Under the pieces are notes generated by a model. That model was not told the origin of the DNA, made no database searches, and saw only the letters and a program-made list of their open reading frames with translations. The position numbers and the translations under genes are program-made. From Epiperipatus broadwayi (lineage: Eukaryota; Onychophora; Udeonychophora; Euonychophora; Peripatidae), in the NCBI GenBank assembly GCA_028023455.1, contig JAQFVV010012418.1, positions 11,014,563 to 11,078,562 of the forward strand: a DNA stretch of 64,000 nt, in the 5' to 3' direction. Of this stretch, positions 48,107-61,557 are shown piece after piece. The first letter of the stretch is position 1. Every line of letters begins with the position of its first letter.

Positions 48107-49795
48107 AGACTTAGAAAATATGTTTGAATTATTATTATTCTTTTTATTTTTTTATCTTTCTCAAATGTATTAATATATTTATTTATAACAACACAGAAAG
48201 AAACATCATGAGATATTTGAATGAATTTTTAAAAGAATCATTCATTCCATGAATATTTATATATCAGGTCAGGAGTTCCAAGCTTTGAAAGACTACTCAA
48301 ACATAAAAAAAAAGTAATTTAAGATAATGAGTCGCAATAATAATTTAAACGGCACTAAAAACTATTGACTTATTCAACTACTTTGAATTTTTTATATATA
48401 TCAACACAGACCTCATGATTATATTATAAACCATCACAATATTTCAAAAATTCATTGACAAAGCAACATTACAGTAGATTACTGAAATATCCCATAAGTT
48501 ATATTAGTTTTAATGCTGTAGTAACATAATTTTAGATAGTAACTAGTTAGGAGTTGACATTTCTAGGTAGTTTTAGGGTTGAACCATGTCCTATTTTTTT
48601 CTTACTACCCAACATTTTGACAAAATGCTATCCACCATTATCAATGTTAACTTTTCAAAGAAAAATGATTACATCTCAAATAGTAATGAGATTGCATGTG
48701 AGGAAACGATTGAGATTGAGTGTGAAATAGTTAAGCATTCGCAGACTGGAAGAGAGATGAATTTCAAATATATCAATGTGTGCTCTCTTTTAAAATATTT
48801 TATGTCTCTTTATTTAAAAAAAAAACAAAAAAAAAAACAACAAAAACTTACAATTGTAATAAAGAAAAACTAAAATGGACTAGAATATTGCTCAAAATAA
48901 ATAAAATAAATTGGAGATGTTAAAATTAAAAATTAAACAAATATGTTATCAGGAATTAAAATAAATATTAGTTGCTGCTTGTGTCAAAGTGAATTAAAAT
49001 TTGTAAAAAAAAAAAAAAAAAACTTTTTAATTTTTTTTCTGTATTTGCAGATATTAATTTTTTAAATAAAAAGTTGTTGTTAATCAAGAAACATGTAATT
49101 AAAGATTATTTTTGGGGGTAGACAGCTTAAGGTATTGAGCAACAAATTTGGAAAATATGTTTTGGAAATGTGATGATAATTACTTATAAAAGGGCTGTGA
49201 TAATTAAACAGAACATATTTGGATTGAGAGTGAATGGATTTACGACTTACAGCTTTACTATAAAAGGGAAATTATTATCAAACAACATATTGTTTAGCCA
49301 CATCCTTCTGTAGTGAAATACAATATAAATAAAAAATGACCAGAGTCCTCAAGTCTTTTAAACCATATTCTTTTAATATATAGTTAGAGTGATATACATA
49401 TGATAAAGGCATATTTATATGAATGTACTTCAGTGATTAGAAAATATTCCTGTTGCCTAACTAACATTATCAGCAATAGGCTTAGAAACTGGTAAGATAC
49501 TTTTTTATATTCATCACTAATCTTTGATTGGCATTTAAAGTAAAATACAATTCAATTTTCTCTAAATGTATGTGCTCATTTAAATCATTCAACAAGATGT
49601 GTATATTTAACATAATGGAGATTGTGCAATAGACATATTCTAAATGAAAGAAAGCAATATTGCATAAAAGAAAAAAATTGCAGTAATAAAAAAGAGGCTA
49701 AAATATTTCAGAAAGACAATAATAAATTAATAAAATAAAACTAACACAGTAAAATCATATAGGCAAGAAATGTATTAGAAAAAAGATTTGTATAT
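48107..49795. other. AT-rich DNA, one unsupported small ORF
   Basis: An ORF at 48586-48873 (95 residues) starts MSYFFLTTQHFDKML and contains EIACEETIEIECEIVKHSQT before a Lys/Gln-rich tail from A-rich DNA. The middle has ordinary composition but no known motif, and no other evidence for expression was found. Nothing else is recognised. Confidence 0.35.
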
Positions 49796-49799
49796 TATA

Positions 49800-50150
49800 T
49801 ATATGTTATATATAGAGCTCACAAATAAGCTCTTAACAAGCTTTGTGGAATATTCCCAACCTCTGACCGGTTTATGCTACGGACTTCCTCAGTGAGGTGC
49901 TAGGATATTCAAGCATTAGATTAAAAATAACAGGACAAGCCCAGCACTTTATCTAATGGATAACTATTAAGTAAAAAATCTGAAATTTTCAGACATTCAT
50001 ATATCTTCCAATCCAGCTATCTAACTTAAATAGTCATATAGGACTGAACCAAGTTCAGATACACCAAAATAAAACAAAGTCTTAATAAAAAAAAATAAAA
50101 TTACAAAGAAATCAAGTCATATGTCACATGACCTAATTTCACAAGTGTGT
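49800..50150 (-). mobile_element. Family-B hammerhead repeat (degenerate)
   Basis: CTCACAAATAAGCTCTTAAC at 49819 opens the element after TA-rich sequence. The ribozyme region (49859-49898) and the conserved block (CTTCCAATCCAGCTATCTAA, GTCATATAGGACTGAACC; about 50008-50060) follow as in the other family-B copies. A CACATGACCTAATTT end matches the CACATGACC end of the copy at 10868. No ORF. Confidence 0.65.
49859..49898 (-). ncRNA. Degenerate hammerhead, family B
   Basis: ACCTCA, CTGAGGA, degraded stem II, TAAA in place of GAAA, palindromic ACCGGT, C, AGAGGT. Loss of the core G and the base of helix I should make it inactive. Confidence 0.55.
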
Positions 50151-50739
50151 ATTACGAATGTTATATATATATATTGTGAATGTTCAGATTGATGATCCAG
50201 GTATATTAAAAAAAATAAATAAATAAATAAAGAAGTTTGTTGATCTTATTTGATTTTTCCTTTGCTTAATAGATAGATAATGTAAGATCTTGGAAATGTA
50301 AATTTAAATTTGATCACCATGGCAACCTTAAAGCTTTTAAATAGAATTATATACTGTTGATTCTAGCTTTAAAATAAAAATAACTTCACTATAATCAAAC
50401 TTAAGAAAAACATATAAATAAATAAATTTATTTAAAAAAAAACAACAAACAAACAATTCAGTACAATATAAGTTTACCTAAATAGGATCGATATTATTTT
50501 ACATATTTCATATATGAATGCAGTCACCATAGTAACATTATTACATACAGTTCAATGTTTTTATGTTGTGTATATTTGTTTATAAATTAATTTAAAAAAA
50601 TATTATTATTAAAAAATATAGATATGTGTAAATTATTGATGTTTATCAAGTAAATAAAAGGTTGTTATATCAATTTTGTATTTTGGTTTGTAAATAATAA
50701 AAAAAATTGTAATCGAATTTGGATTTAATTTTCATGTAT

Positions 50740-51460
50740 CTTTTTCTCCAAACTTACCTTACAAACCGCGCGAAAACTACTATAAAAAAATTGATAAAAT
50801 TGAGGTTTATTTGAGTAATATTGGATGGTCGTCAAGATACGAGAAACGTCAGAAAAAGAACCTATAAAAAAGACGCGACAGAATATAACAGGACTCTTTT
50901 TCATCAATTTGCTATGGTCAAGGACAGACCTATTTTCTGTGTCTTAACAAATAAAGTTTTTCAATATTTTTTTTTGTGTGTAAAACCATAAAACATGGAA
51001 AAATAGTTGAATTATCTGCCCATTCAATCATTTAGAGGGCAGTTGCGAAAAGTTTCCAGGGAAGCGGCAGCAAAGTGTAAAAAAAAAAAAGAAACCTATG
51101 AAGTAAAAAAAAAAAAATGCTTTATAAAAAAAAAAAAAAAAAAAAGGGTCGGCTATTTTTAATTTAAAAAAAAAAAAAAGAAAACAAAGATATTTCTGTT
51201 TTTTTTTAAAAAAAAATGGATTTGCGTAAACATCGTCTCACGAGTAAAGGAACATGGACCAACTGGATCAATTCACATCATAAAAGGGATAATCAAAGTG
51301 CACTCACCTCTTCGGACAGAAAAAGAAAACTTTTAGTGAAGCATTATAAAGTTTGCGATTATTATTTCTGACAAAGAAACTTCTCTTTACACCATAAGAA
51401 CTGAAGTCAATCAATGGGCAAATAAATAGTGAACGAACAGACTCATATATATATGGTATG
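50740..51460 (+). other. Promoter/LTR-like stretch with small ORF
   Basis: More complex than its flanks. CCTATAAAAAAG at about 50861 resembles a TATA box and AATAAAG at 50949 a polyadenylation signal, roughly 90 bases apart, an arrangement seen in LTRs. A 51-residue ORF at 51216-51371 starts MDLRKHRLTSKGTWTNWINS. Its composition is balanced but it has no known motif. Several long A runs (51080-51180) interrupt the region. Identity is unresolved: a solo LTR, or the start of a host transcript. Confidence 0.25.
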
Positions 51461-53405
51461 ATTTTTTTTTTATATAAAATGTGCGTGTATTAATTTTTTT
51501 TTATATGTAATAAAAGGGGATGATTTTTTTTTAATTATCTCTAAAAGTAATATAATTTATTAAATGAAAATGATCGGAAAGACTCAAATATATTTATTAT
51601 TTCATATTCATTTATCCGTTATTATTTTGATAAACAAATAGATTTTGATACCCTCCTATTTCACATCTTTGGTATCGGTTATATGTAAATTTTTCAGCAA
51701 AATATCCAAAAGCCTTTCCCTTCATTTACTCATTCATTTTTTTTTTTGTCATTATCGTTGTCGCAACACATTTAGAGATACACATAGCAATTTTATCATT
51801 TTTATTTAGTCAACCAATCTAAAATATAAAGTCATTTCCGATGTATTTTATCATTAATCTTGCCAATTTTCTTTTATATAATCCAATAAATTGAGTTAAT
51901 TTAAATATCAAGACTAGTTTAATTATTTTGTTTTATTTGGATTGCATAAGACGACGTAGCTATTTAAGTAACAAGATTCAAACTCAGCTTGGTAAGTGAA
52001 TTAGAATATAAGATAAGGTATGTTTTGCTTATTAGTATTTTATTTTGCTTCCATATGAATTTTATATTTACATTTGCATTCGAATATTATATATATATTC
52101 TCATTTATCTTAGTTAATATTACAAAGTCAATCATTTCATGTTTGTCTGATTCCGTCATAAAAATCTAAATAGATCGTACTTTATCGTTTGGTTCAGAAT
52201 AATTCGTCTTGGATATTTTTCTTAAACTCCTATAAAATGAAGAGAATAAACTTCATTGACCGATTTAATTGAATATTGTTTTGATTTGTATAAATATCAA
52301 TTATAATCATATGTTTTAATTGTTGCCGGTCAATTTTTATTTAATTGTTTAAAATTTCAAACAGATTGTATTAATACTCACAGGTGAATAAACATCCAAT
52401 AGAAACTTGATATGTCTTTTATGTAATATGGTTGGACATTGTAGAGTTAGAGATGAGCTAATAGAGTGTTGATATTAAACTCCAGTGAAGTATTCTATTT
52501 TAAAACATAAACGAAGCACTAATTAAGCATCACTTTATTGGAAGATATTTATAAATTATTTATAAATTATTTTGTAGCTTCTTAATAAACCATAGACGTA
52601 TATTAATTTGTTTAAACATTTAAGTGAGTGCATAAATTTTCAAAGTGTTTATAAAATTATAATAAAACCAGTTGATGCCAACAGAAAATTATTAATTAAA
52701 GATTGAAGTAGTAAGAATTGTATATCGCTTATTGACACGAGTGTTTATCTTTCTATTTAGCGTTTATTAATATATATATATATATATTTGGGTTCAAGTA
52801 TTATTTTGTTTTGATATTTAAATAATGTCTATATGTAAAAAAATGTTTTGTAAAGTACTATTACAGGTACTTAGAAGCTTAACCATTAAGTTAAAAAGGC
52901 AGTATCTTTAAATAATAAAGTAGATTTAAATTACAATAACAGTAACAGGCTAATAAAATATATATTGGAATCTGTTTTAGTTATTAATTGGATTTGATTT
53001 TGATTAGATTGCCAATCAAGTAGTTAGCCTAATCCTATATTATTGTTTAGGGCAATAGTAGTTGGTTTCACTGCTCTTTGCAATTTATGTTGTAATTGTG
53101 ATGGATTTGTTGATGTCTGGAGCAGATAGTCTCATTATTCCTTCATTTCACATATAACTTAAGTAAATTAAACTTTAAGAGAGATTATTTGTGCTTTGTG
53201 ATGGTTTATTACATAATGGCGACCCGATTGAGCTAGACCAGATTAATTTAAATTAGATTTTTAGATTTTTTTTATCAGATCAGATTGGTCATCCTAACCA
53301 TCACCTACGTCCATCAATTCAATCAGTTACAAATTGGCACCAACATTTTGGGCCTTTTTTCTTCAATTTAAATGGAATACAGCAATCAACAATTCCGATG
53401 GTTAC
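51461..53405. other. AT-rich DNA with no supported feature
   Basis: TA run near 52770-52790. No coding, RNA or repeat feature supported. Confidence 0.5.
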
Positions 53406-53406
53406 A

Positions 53407-53812
53407 ATATATATATATAACTCACAAATAAGCTCTTAATAAGCTTTGCAGAAATATTGCTAAAGCTATTAATATATGGTGCATCTGAACTTGGTTCAGT
53501 CCCATATGGCTATTTAAATTAGATAGCTGGATTGGAAACATGTGAATGTCTGAAAATTTCAGATTTTCTATTTAATAGTTATCCATTAGATAAAGTGCTG
53601 GTCTTGTCCTGGTATTTTTAATCTAATGCTTAAATATCCTTTCACCTCACTGAAGAAGCCAGTAGCAGAAACCGGTCTGAAGTTGTGGATATTCACAAAG
53701 CTTGTTAAGAGCTTATTTGCGAGCACTATATATAACAAATGTAATACAAGCTTATTAAATTAGGTCATGTGACAGAAACACACACACACACACCCATATA
53801 TATATATATATT
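53407..53812 (+). mobile_element. Family-B hammerhead repeat (plus)
   Basis: Flanked by TA runs at 53407-53418 and 53797-53811. Its ends are inverted copies of each other: CTCACAAATAAGCTCTTAAT near 53419 and GTTAAGAGCTTATTTGCGAG near 53705. Between them lie the conserved block (CTGAACTTGGTTCAGTCCCA) and, near 53644, the ribozyme. The order is reversed relative to the minus copies, as expected. No ORF. Confidence 0.7.
53644..53683 (+). ncRNA. Hammerhead ribozyme, family B (plus)
   Basis: ACCTCA, CTGAAGA, stem II region AGCCAGTAGCA (weak, two to three pairs), GAAA, palindromic ACCGGT, cleavage base C, TGAAGT. Helix I pairs at five of six positions. The core is intact. Confidence 0.65.
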
Positions 53813-55630
53813 GTTTCTAGTGAAATTTAAAATAAATTTCAATATGTGATGTAATGTCAATTGTAAAAAAAAAGTTTTTTGGTTTGATTTTGATAGTGAA
53901 TATATTAACCTGGGAAACATTGGAATATATTGCAGTGACAACAATAATATTGGAGCAGAAAATGTTTATTATCAATTCTAATATAAAAATTTGTGAATTG
54001 ACTTGATTCATTTTCAAAATAAATGTGTAAATAATAAAATTTATAGTCTTGATAAAATTATTATTTTTTTATTACTGGATTCACAAAGGTAAGTTACAAA
54101 TAATACATCTAAATATTTAGAGTCTCAATTATGTTTGTTATTTTATTAGTATAATATTGTGTTGGAAAATATGTGTAAAAGCATGTTTTCATTGTAGTAT
54201 AAAAAAGTGTAGTCTAAATTGTTTAGTAATATTAGAGTGAAAGAATACTATTAGTATATTAAGATATAAATGTTGTATATTATGTATGTAATAAATTATA
54301 AAATACTCATTTTTATTTGTTATTACTAATGTGTGATAAAATTTTTATTTATAGGGCAGTAAATAAAATTGATCAAAGAATTAATACAGATCATTTCTAT
54401 AGTTTATCTGATGGCAATTAAAAAAAAATATAAATAGGACTGAACAGTTTAAACTTGCTATTGTGTCTTGACTTCAATAGAAATTAATCTAAGTTCCTTC
54501 ATGTAATTTTTTATTTATTTATTTTTAAAAATAAATAACTATCAACTGGATAAAATGATGGGGTGGAAGCAAGAATATTCATCCATTAACTGAGAAAGTT
54601 TGTAGAGAATTTGTGAGAATGGGCAATTTGTTGAAGAATGAAAATAATTCATAGCTTTTAAAAAAGTAACAGAAAATTTCTTTACTTTAAAAATGGATAT
54701 TACTTATTTTTCAAGGATTAGATATAAATGCTAACAACATAAAAATGTACACCAAGATTATGTTCACCTGTTGATATAATTTTATGAGATCGATTAATTA
54801 TTTATATACAAGATAAAATGGGCTTAATTTCTATCACATCAGCGTGGTTGAAATTAGAATCTAATCACTTATAATATGTTATAAATCAGATACTTGGTTA
54901 AAAAAGGATGTCTATATTACATTTTTATGGATATAACCTAGTGTCTGCACATTTACAATGTCATATCCATCAAATGTCTGCTAGGTGAGAGAATAATTTG
55001 AATATTTAGAAAAGATTGGAACTAACAATATGTGCTTTGAATCTAATAGCTTTTCACGACCTTTCTATTTTTCTGGAATAACAATGTATCAGTGGAGCAT
55101 GGTTCAAAAAATAGATATTAGAACTATCATATTATTTTAGAAGTATCGCGTTTGAGGACAATGAATCAGGTTATTTGCTAATCTATATTATTATTATTTT
55201 TGGTTTATATAACTGTATCATGTTTATCGATATAAATGGTAATACAATTTAAGTTAAATAGAGATTTATTTTACATGCTTAGGCTATAAGTGAGATATGT
55301 TTTTTAAAATTCAAACTTATACTTTGTAGCTTAGTAGTTATGATTTTAATTTAAGAATAGCTATTTTCTTATTTTTTAATTACAAATTAATTTCAAGTAT
55401 TTATTTTCATTTTATTTTCTCGAAATAATGTGAAAGAATGGGTGCATTTATTTTTAGTATATATTTATTTTAATTAACTAAATTTATTTTAATTCTACAT
55501 AAAGAATAAGAATGTTTCTGACTCTCTTATATTTTGAAAGGTGTATTTATATTATAACATGTTTGTGTTAAATAAAATACATTTTAGATTTAGGATGTGG
55601 ATAGGTGGCAGTTGACTAGTAAATTCAAGT
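53813..55630. other. AT-rich DNA with no supported feature
   Basis: No coding, RNA or repeat feature supported. Confidence 0.5.
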
Positions 55631-55634
55631 AGTG

Positions 55635-55850
55635 ATGGAGAGTAAATGCTGTAGTTGCCATTGGAGGTTTAGCAGTGAAAAAAGAGAAAGAATAGCAGCA
55701 GCAGAAAAAGCAAAGAAGCAAAACAAGGAAGCCATTATTTTCCAGGATAGTTACCAAAGAGTCTGCAAGCCAGCTACAATGACTCAATCCAGCAAGATAA
55801 AACAATCTTTTATCATTCTTGCTGGTGAAGAACCCATATTGAATATGTAA
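55635..55850 (+). CDS. Unrecognised 71-residue ORF, possible exon or remnant
   Basis: The ATG at 55635 opens a frame reading MESKCCSCHWRFSSEKRERI, then an Ala/Lys-rich helix AAAEKAKKQNKEA, then IIFQDSYQRVCKPATM, and a stop after EEPILNM. GC content is clearly higher than around it and amino-acid usage is ordinary, which suggests real or formerly real coding sequence. The CxxC pair at the start is not enough to call a zinc finger. No promoter, splice site or partner exon could be tied to it. Confidence 0.3.
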   Translation: MESKCCSCHWRFSSEKRERIAAAEKAKKQNKEAIIFQDSYQRVCKPATMTQSSKIKQSFIILAGEEPILNM

Positions 55851-55914
55851 AAAATTATGTTAAGCCACAAATTTTATGATAATGTAAGATTGTATTATTC
55901 AAAAATACCATTAT

Positions 55915-55956
55915 ATATATATATATTAATAATTCAAACAAATATATTTAACACAG

Positions 55957-56000
<44 letters not shown>
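55915..56000. repeat. (TA)n tracts
   Basis: Two TA runs (about 55911-55926 and 55961-56000) separated by AT-rich sequence. Confidence 0.9.
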
Positions 56001-56003
<3 letters not shown>

Positions 56004-56560
56004 TGAAACATACAACACCAAAAGATGTAATTAAGCTGCAAAAAATATAGCCATTGATATTCAAAGTAATAAAAAAAGAATAAAATTTTAATATTTCTAA
56101 TAATTATTTTCATATTATTTCATAAATTCTAAATTTTCATGCATACATTTTAAAATTATACTTTTGTTAGTAGATTAGTTGCATTCATCATTAAATTTCT
56201 AATAAATTGATATATAACAGCACTTACCTAAGACAATCCATCACTTGAACACTTTGTAGAATAAAGATATTAGTATCTTTTATTTTTCCTAGTAGCCCTT
56301 CAAATGTTTTTCTATACAGGGGTTTACAATGAATATGTCATCCCTAATAACAACTAGTTAATATTGATCAATAAATAGTATAATTTGAATATTATAATAA
56401 AGAACTTCAATAAAGTTTATAACTTATTAAAAATTACTACTAAAATAGTCACAATATACAAAGTAAAATAATAAAACAAAATAAAATGTGAATGAAATAC
56501 TAAATTCATTATAGAGTTAAAGGATTTAGTGTCAGTGCAATATTATATTATTTATCTTAC

Positions 56561-56638
56561 CTTTATAGGTTTTGAGAACTCATATTGCTTCATGCTACTA
56601 TGACTAGTAAATTTAGTAATAGCTTCATCAAGTTCCAC
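56561..56638 (-). other. Candidate 78-bp internal exon
   Basis: The minus strand has CAGATATAG before and a consensus donor GTAAGA after a 26-codon open segment reading VELDEAITKFTSHSSMKQYE followed by FSKPIK. The length is a multiple of three. The donor (AAG|GTAAGATAA) is strong; the acceptor lacks a clear pyrimidine tract. The protein is not recognised, and no adjacent exon was found. Confidence 0.3.
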
Positions 56639-56749
56639 CTATATCTGCATTTGATATGGAACTTTGGAATTTACATTGCAGTAGTCTATAATCAGCCTAA
56701 ATTTATATACTGTCAAAATCTTTACTTTTAGCAGTTGGCATATTTTTAT

Positions 56750-57400
56750 GTTTCAAAGCAACTTTATTAAGTCACTAACGTATGATCCACCTGTGCAGGG
56801 ACCACATTCTGTCACCTGCAGCAGTGGGGCATAGAGGTTACAATGATACATTGATATTCTACAACTGGAAAGTGGCTCAAAGCAATTTAACTGCCTTATA
56901 CAATAAATTAGCTATTACAGGTATCTAAAAAAACATTCCTAATACAAACATCAAGAAAAAACACCAAAAAAAGGAAAAAATGACATGAATTATCACAAAA
57001 TCAAATGCCAGTCAATCAAGGGGATGCTACATCCATTCCAGGCAAAGTCCATGAGGGAGAATCAACTCTCAACCCACATGGCAATCCCCCCAAGAAGCTC
57101 CCCAGACCCCATCCATGACCTTCCAGCCAGAACTCAGTTTAGCAAGAACTCAGGCCCACTCCTTGGACAAGGTTAAATTGCTTCAGATTCCCCCATAAGT
57201 GGGTTACAATTTATCTGGGTGTGACATTGGTTCAGCATGTTCAGAACACCAACTAAATCAGAGAGGGCCATGAAAAAATTGCCAGATCATTCCTAAACCT
57301 GGGTATGGCAATAATCACTGACTGATCCCGCTGACCAACAAACCCTTCATGGCCATTGCCTCTACCCTCGAGACTAAGAATTCAGGAAAAACCCAAAATG
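56750..57400 (+). pseudogene. LINE-like RT C-terminal remnant
   Basis: A GC-richer island. Around 57193-57310 a frame gives HKWVTIYLGVTLVQHVQN, a stop, then a KIARSFLNLGMAI-like continuation. The YLGVTLD...H region is typical of LINE reverse transcriptase thumb/post-RT sequence. The upstream 56800-56900 part is compatible with the preceding helix but unreadable through stops. An open frame at 56985-57176 across the island (MNYHKIKCQSIKGMLHPFQA) has no known motif. Confidence 0.4.
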
Positions 57401-59400
57401 AAAAAAAAACAATTATTAAACTTATTGTCCCATTAAGTCCTCAGGGTTCACAATCCTGTTTGTATTATATAACATTGTTCTGAACTAAATTGTGACAAAA
57501 TTTCAATTATGATTCTGCTTTACTGATCCTACTGAGTTTTCCTAATCCAAGTTGATTTCTAATTCTTGATTCTTAATTAAAGTTCTAATTATAAAATCTA
57601 ATGGTTTGTATTCAGTCTTTGGGTTCTTAATAATTTAAATCTAAAGAGATTGAATAATTAACTGCTTCAGTGTTTCTGTTTAGGCCCATAACATCCAATA
57701 AATCCATTTTATCTCTAAATCATTGTTTTTTATTTTTTAATTCACTTTGTCATAATTCTAAGTCAATTTAAAACTTTTTTGAAGAATTTTTATTTTTTGT
57801 GGCATCCCAATCACACCAGAAATGGCCCGATAACTCTTGATCTAATCATCATAAATTTCTAATTTTTATGCAGGGAGGTAGAATCATATTCCTATAATGT
57901 TTGATTCTTAATTTGAGATTGAACTAATATTTAAAATGATTTTCTTTCCTGCAAAGTTTTGCCACATTCAACCACTTCTAGTTTGACAACACAATATAGC
58001 TACTTTTTCTTTATAAACAATTTAACATTTGAAAAACATTTTTTCATGGATTTAGACTAATCTTTGCATCTGGCATGTTTCTTCAACTGTTTCTCGTCCT
58101 CTCTGGCTGGTTTGTAGTTGTTGAAAGCAGTTTTATTTCTTGATATCAGGAGTTAAGTTTGAATTCTCAGGAATATCATTATTGAGCTTTTGTTTTTCAC
58201 TTTTATTTTCACACGTATTAATTTTCTAATCATTTTAAATTAGTTCCATCATCAAAATTAGGAATTTTGTTATTATTTACTATTTTGAGTTATTAGGTTA
58301 CATGTTAAATTCATTTTCTTGGTTTTAATCCTGTTTTAATGATTCTAGTATTTATTTATATTAGCTTTTGCTTGATTAATGACCACTATTTGTACATAAT
58401 AAAATGATTGATAAATTGAGTTATTTTGACTTAAAAACTGATTAATTTTTTTTTGAAAAGGTTAAAACAAGTAATGACTTATGTTTTATTATGCATCTTC
58501 TTATCAACTCCTATCTTGAATATGTGAATCCTCCCATCCTTGTGTTAAAATGCAGATAAGACATTATAGAAAAAGAAAAAATCTAAATTGGGTCATAATA
58601 TTTGCAAAATATGTTTGACTTTGTTGCATATCAGAATTCCAGATATTATCTAATTCATATACTACACATCTGAAGCAAAGACCCACAACCATGCCAAAAA
58701 ATGCAGATAATTTATGATATAAATTTACACAATCATGAGCGATTTTTTGATCAGTGAATATATTATTTTCAATAATAATATTTTCATATATTTTTATCAA
58801 ATATAAATTCAAATAATAATTAAAAAATATATAAAATTAAATACTTACCAATGTAAAATTTCTCACAATAATGTTCACTCATTATATAGACTAAGAAGAT
58901 TGGTAATATATTGCATTTTTTCCAATATAAATTTCAGGGTAAATTCAATTCTGTTAAAAATAAAAAACTGAAAGAAAAAAAATTCAATTTACTTGATTAC
59001 AAAATTTCCATAAAATTTTTAATTTTTATTATAGAAAATCTTACATTTTCTCAAAGTAGAAAAAAGGATGGAAACGATGATGTAAAGAGCATATGTGCAG
59101 ACTGCATAAATTTTCAGCAGTTTCAAACTGAAAACAGATGTTGCAAATTTAAAAATTCAGATCATAATATGTGATTGCAATGCTGAACAGATTATATGGT
59201 CATGTTGATAGAAAAATGTGTTGCTATACCAAACCCGAGTGTTTGTTCATTTTACATTTCCTGAGTACCAATAGCTAGATGTATAAAGGTAAGTACAATT
59301 AGATGTTCACATATTTTTAGTAGCCCTTGGGTTTGGTTAGATTATTGATTATAAGGGAAAAGGAGGGGTTGATCTATATACTATTTATGATATCATTCAG
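57400..59400. other. AT-rich region with unsupported small ORFs
   Basis: A minus ORF at 58564-58812 (82 residues, containing NLYHKLSAFFGMVVGLCFRC) and a plus ORF at 58911-59174 (87 residues) have ordinary composition in part. Neither has a known motif or splice context. Nothing else is recognised. Confidence 0.35.
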
Positions 59401-60700
59401 GTAGGATATGGGAGTTTTATCTTTCTACACTCTTAACCTATGGGATCTGTCATGTTCCACCAGGAACCCATAATTTCTACATTTTGGCTGGGTTCAGTAT
59501 TGTTCCTTCCTGAACTGGAAGTGATTATGATGTTACTGAGTACATCCCTTTCTCAACCTCAGAGCTTGAACCTCAACTTGGTTTTCTATTTTAAAATTAT
59601 GTGGATTTTTTTCCTTTTTTCTTTTCCTCTTCCATGGTGTATTTTCTCTTTTAGCATAGACACCACCTTTACTTTTCATTCTCTCAAAAAAATATTTTCT
59701 CCCAATGGGTCTTGACATCTACTCCTATGTACTGATCTTCTTCCTTTGTGAGTAATTCAAAGACTGGCAGTTCCCAGTGACTCTTATTTTTTATCCTGCC
59801 TCTCAGACTCAACTTGTTTTTAAATTTCACTCCTAGCTCCTTTCCATCTGGGAGATATTGGTTCTCCTGTTTAATCTTGATCTCAAGGGCTATCATTCTC
59901 CTGAGGGTCAAGTTCACACACAAGGCTTCTGTGCTCCTCCTTTAGAGTATGCTCCTGTCTCTGATTCCACTCTATTTTATTGTTTGGTCCTTCCCTTGTC
60001 TCTACTGTACTCTGATCGATCTGATCTTCAGTGAAAGTCTCTTACTAGGTCTTTCCTATTTTACTGTTTTCCTCATCTCGACATTTCATTTCCACTCCAT
60101 CCTGTTACATTACTTCTATCCCCAATACTCTACCTTCCTGCCTCTTTATGACACATCATTAACCTATGTCCTACATCCTTAAACTATCAACTTTCTCCTG
60201 ATTCTTCATGCTCACATTATCCTGTTCCTTTCTCCTATGTTTTGGTTTTTCTAATCCTTGCATAAGTACAGATTTGGCATTTTCTTCACCTGGGTCAACA
60301 TTTCCTTGATTATCTGTTGACAGTCTTATTTTGTGCCTAGAATAATCATTCCTGTCCTCTATCTCTAAAACTTATTTCTCCCATTTTTATACCCTTACAC
60401 TCTTCTTCATGCTACCATCCATTTATAGTTTTGACTTTAATTTCCAATTTTACTTTGTGATGCTGATATAGTAATGAAAAGATTTATAAAATCTTATTTA
60501 TATGGCTCCTCACCGCTCTCCCTCAGAAATGGCTTACTCAATGGTCCCATCATTTACTAGCCTCAGCCTACTATAGATTTAACTAACTGCTTTTATAACT
60601 CCACTGACTCACCCTATCTCCTGTCTTTCTGATCTGTAGTGCCATACATAATTATCTAACTTATATATGCAAATATATGATAAAATTTTATAAAATGAAC
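59400..60700 (-). other. Strand-asymmetric (pyrimidine-rich) region, possible retroelement remnant
   Basis: The plus strand is strongly pyrimidine-rich over about 1.3 kb, so the minus strand is purine-rich like many retroelement coding regions. Minus ORFs at 59684-59923 (LTLRRMIALEIKIKQENQYL) and 59533-59718 are adjacent in different frames. TGGTGCCCAGGGTTGAC on the minus strand near 60974-60990 looks like a primer-binding site upstream of them. No Gag or Pol motif could be confirmed and no LTR pair was found. Confidence 0.25.
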
Positions 60701-60999
60701 TCTTATCCAAAGTGCCTGCTTCCTTCCTATCCTAAGCTGCATTTGTTTCTTTAAAAAACTTAAAAGATTTATCATTGTATTTATTACTATGCCAGTTTTT
60801 ATATGAGTACCCACACATTATGTCCATTAATCTTGTTTCACTCATTTCATTGCCAGATCCACCTCAACTCCAAGTAAACCATAATTTAAAATACTGGGGG
60901 TTCACCTTAAATTTAGTTCACTTTTTTCCTCACTCCTGATGACAAAACTTCGTAATAGGGTGACTCATAGAGTCAACCCTGGGCACCAGTCATCAGTAA

Positions 61000-61440
61000 G
61001 CAAGCAAAGTTATACATATACATAATAGGTACATCATACATTTTAAATTTTAAATCAATACCTGCTTGTAGACCAGTTTCAGTATAACTATCAAACATTT
61101 CACATCAATTGCCCTATGTGTATAAATCAATTCTGTGTCAACAAGAGAGAGAAAAATATTCTTTGAAGTTTCAGGTATATGCCAAAAAAAATTATATATA
61201 TAATCTGGAAATACAAATTTTTTATCCACACACTATATCTTATAATTCCAAAATATGACTAATGGGATGTACATTTTCACACAAGTGAAATTTTTTTTTT
61301 ATTACATATGATTTATCCTATACATTTATATAACAAAAATTATGGCATATTTTAACAGCAGCAGAAATAAAAAAATATATATACATATATAATTGTTGAC
61401 ATATAGCATTGAGAAATTAACGAATTCAGGAAACAAAAAA
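61000..61440. other. AT-rich DNA with no supported feature
   Basis: Nothing recognised. Confidence 0.5.
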
Positions 61441-61484
61441 TAAAAAAAAAAAAAAAAAAAAAAATTTATTTTTATATAAATATA

Positions 61485-61488
<4 letters not shown>

Positions 61489-61550
<62 letters not shown>
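61489..61550. repeat. (TA)n microsatellite
   Basis: TA run flanked on both sides by A-rich homopolymer. Confidence 0.95.
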
Positions 61551-61556
<6 letters not shown>

Positions 61557-61557
61557 A

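Noticed and set aside
59533-59923. Retroviral-type gag call on the minus strand
   Set aside because: The purine-rich strand and a primer-binding-site-like sequence are suggestive, but no capsid, zinc-knuckle or pol motif and no LTR pair was found, so it is left unassigned.
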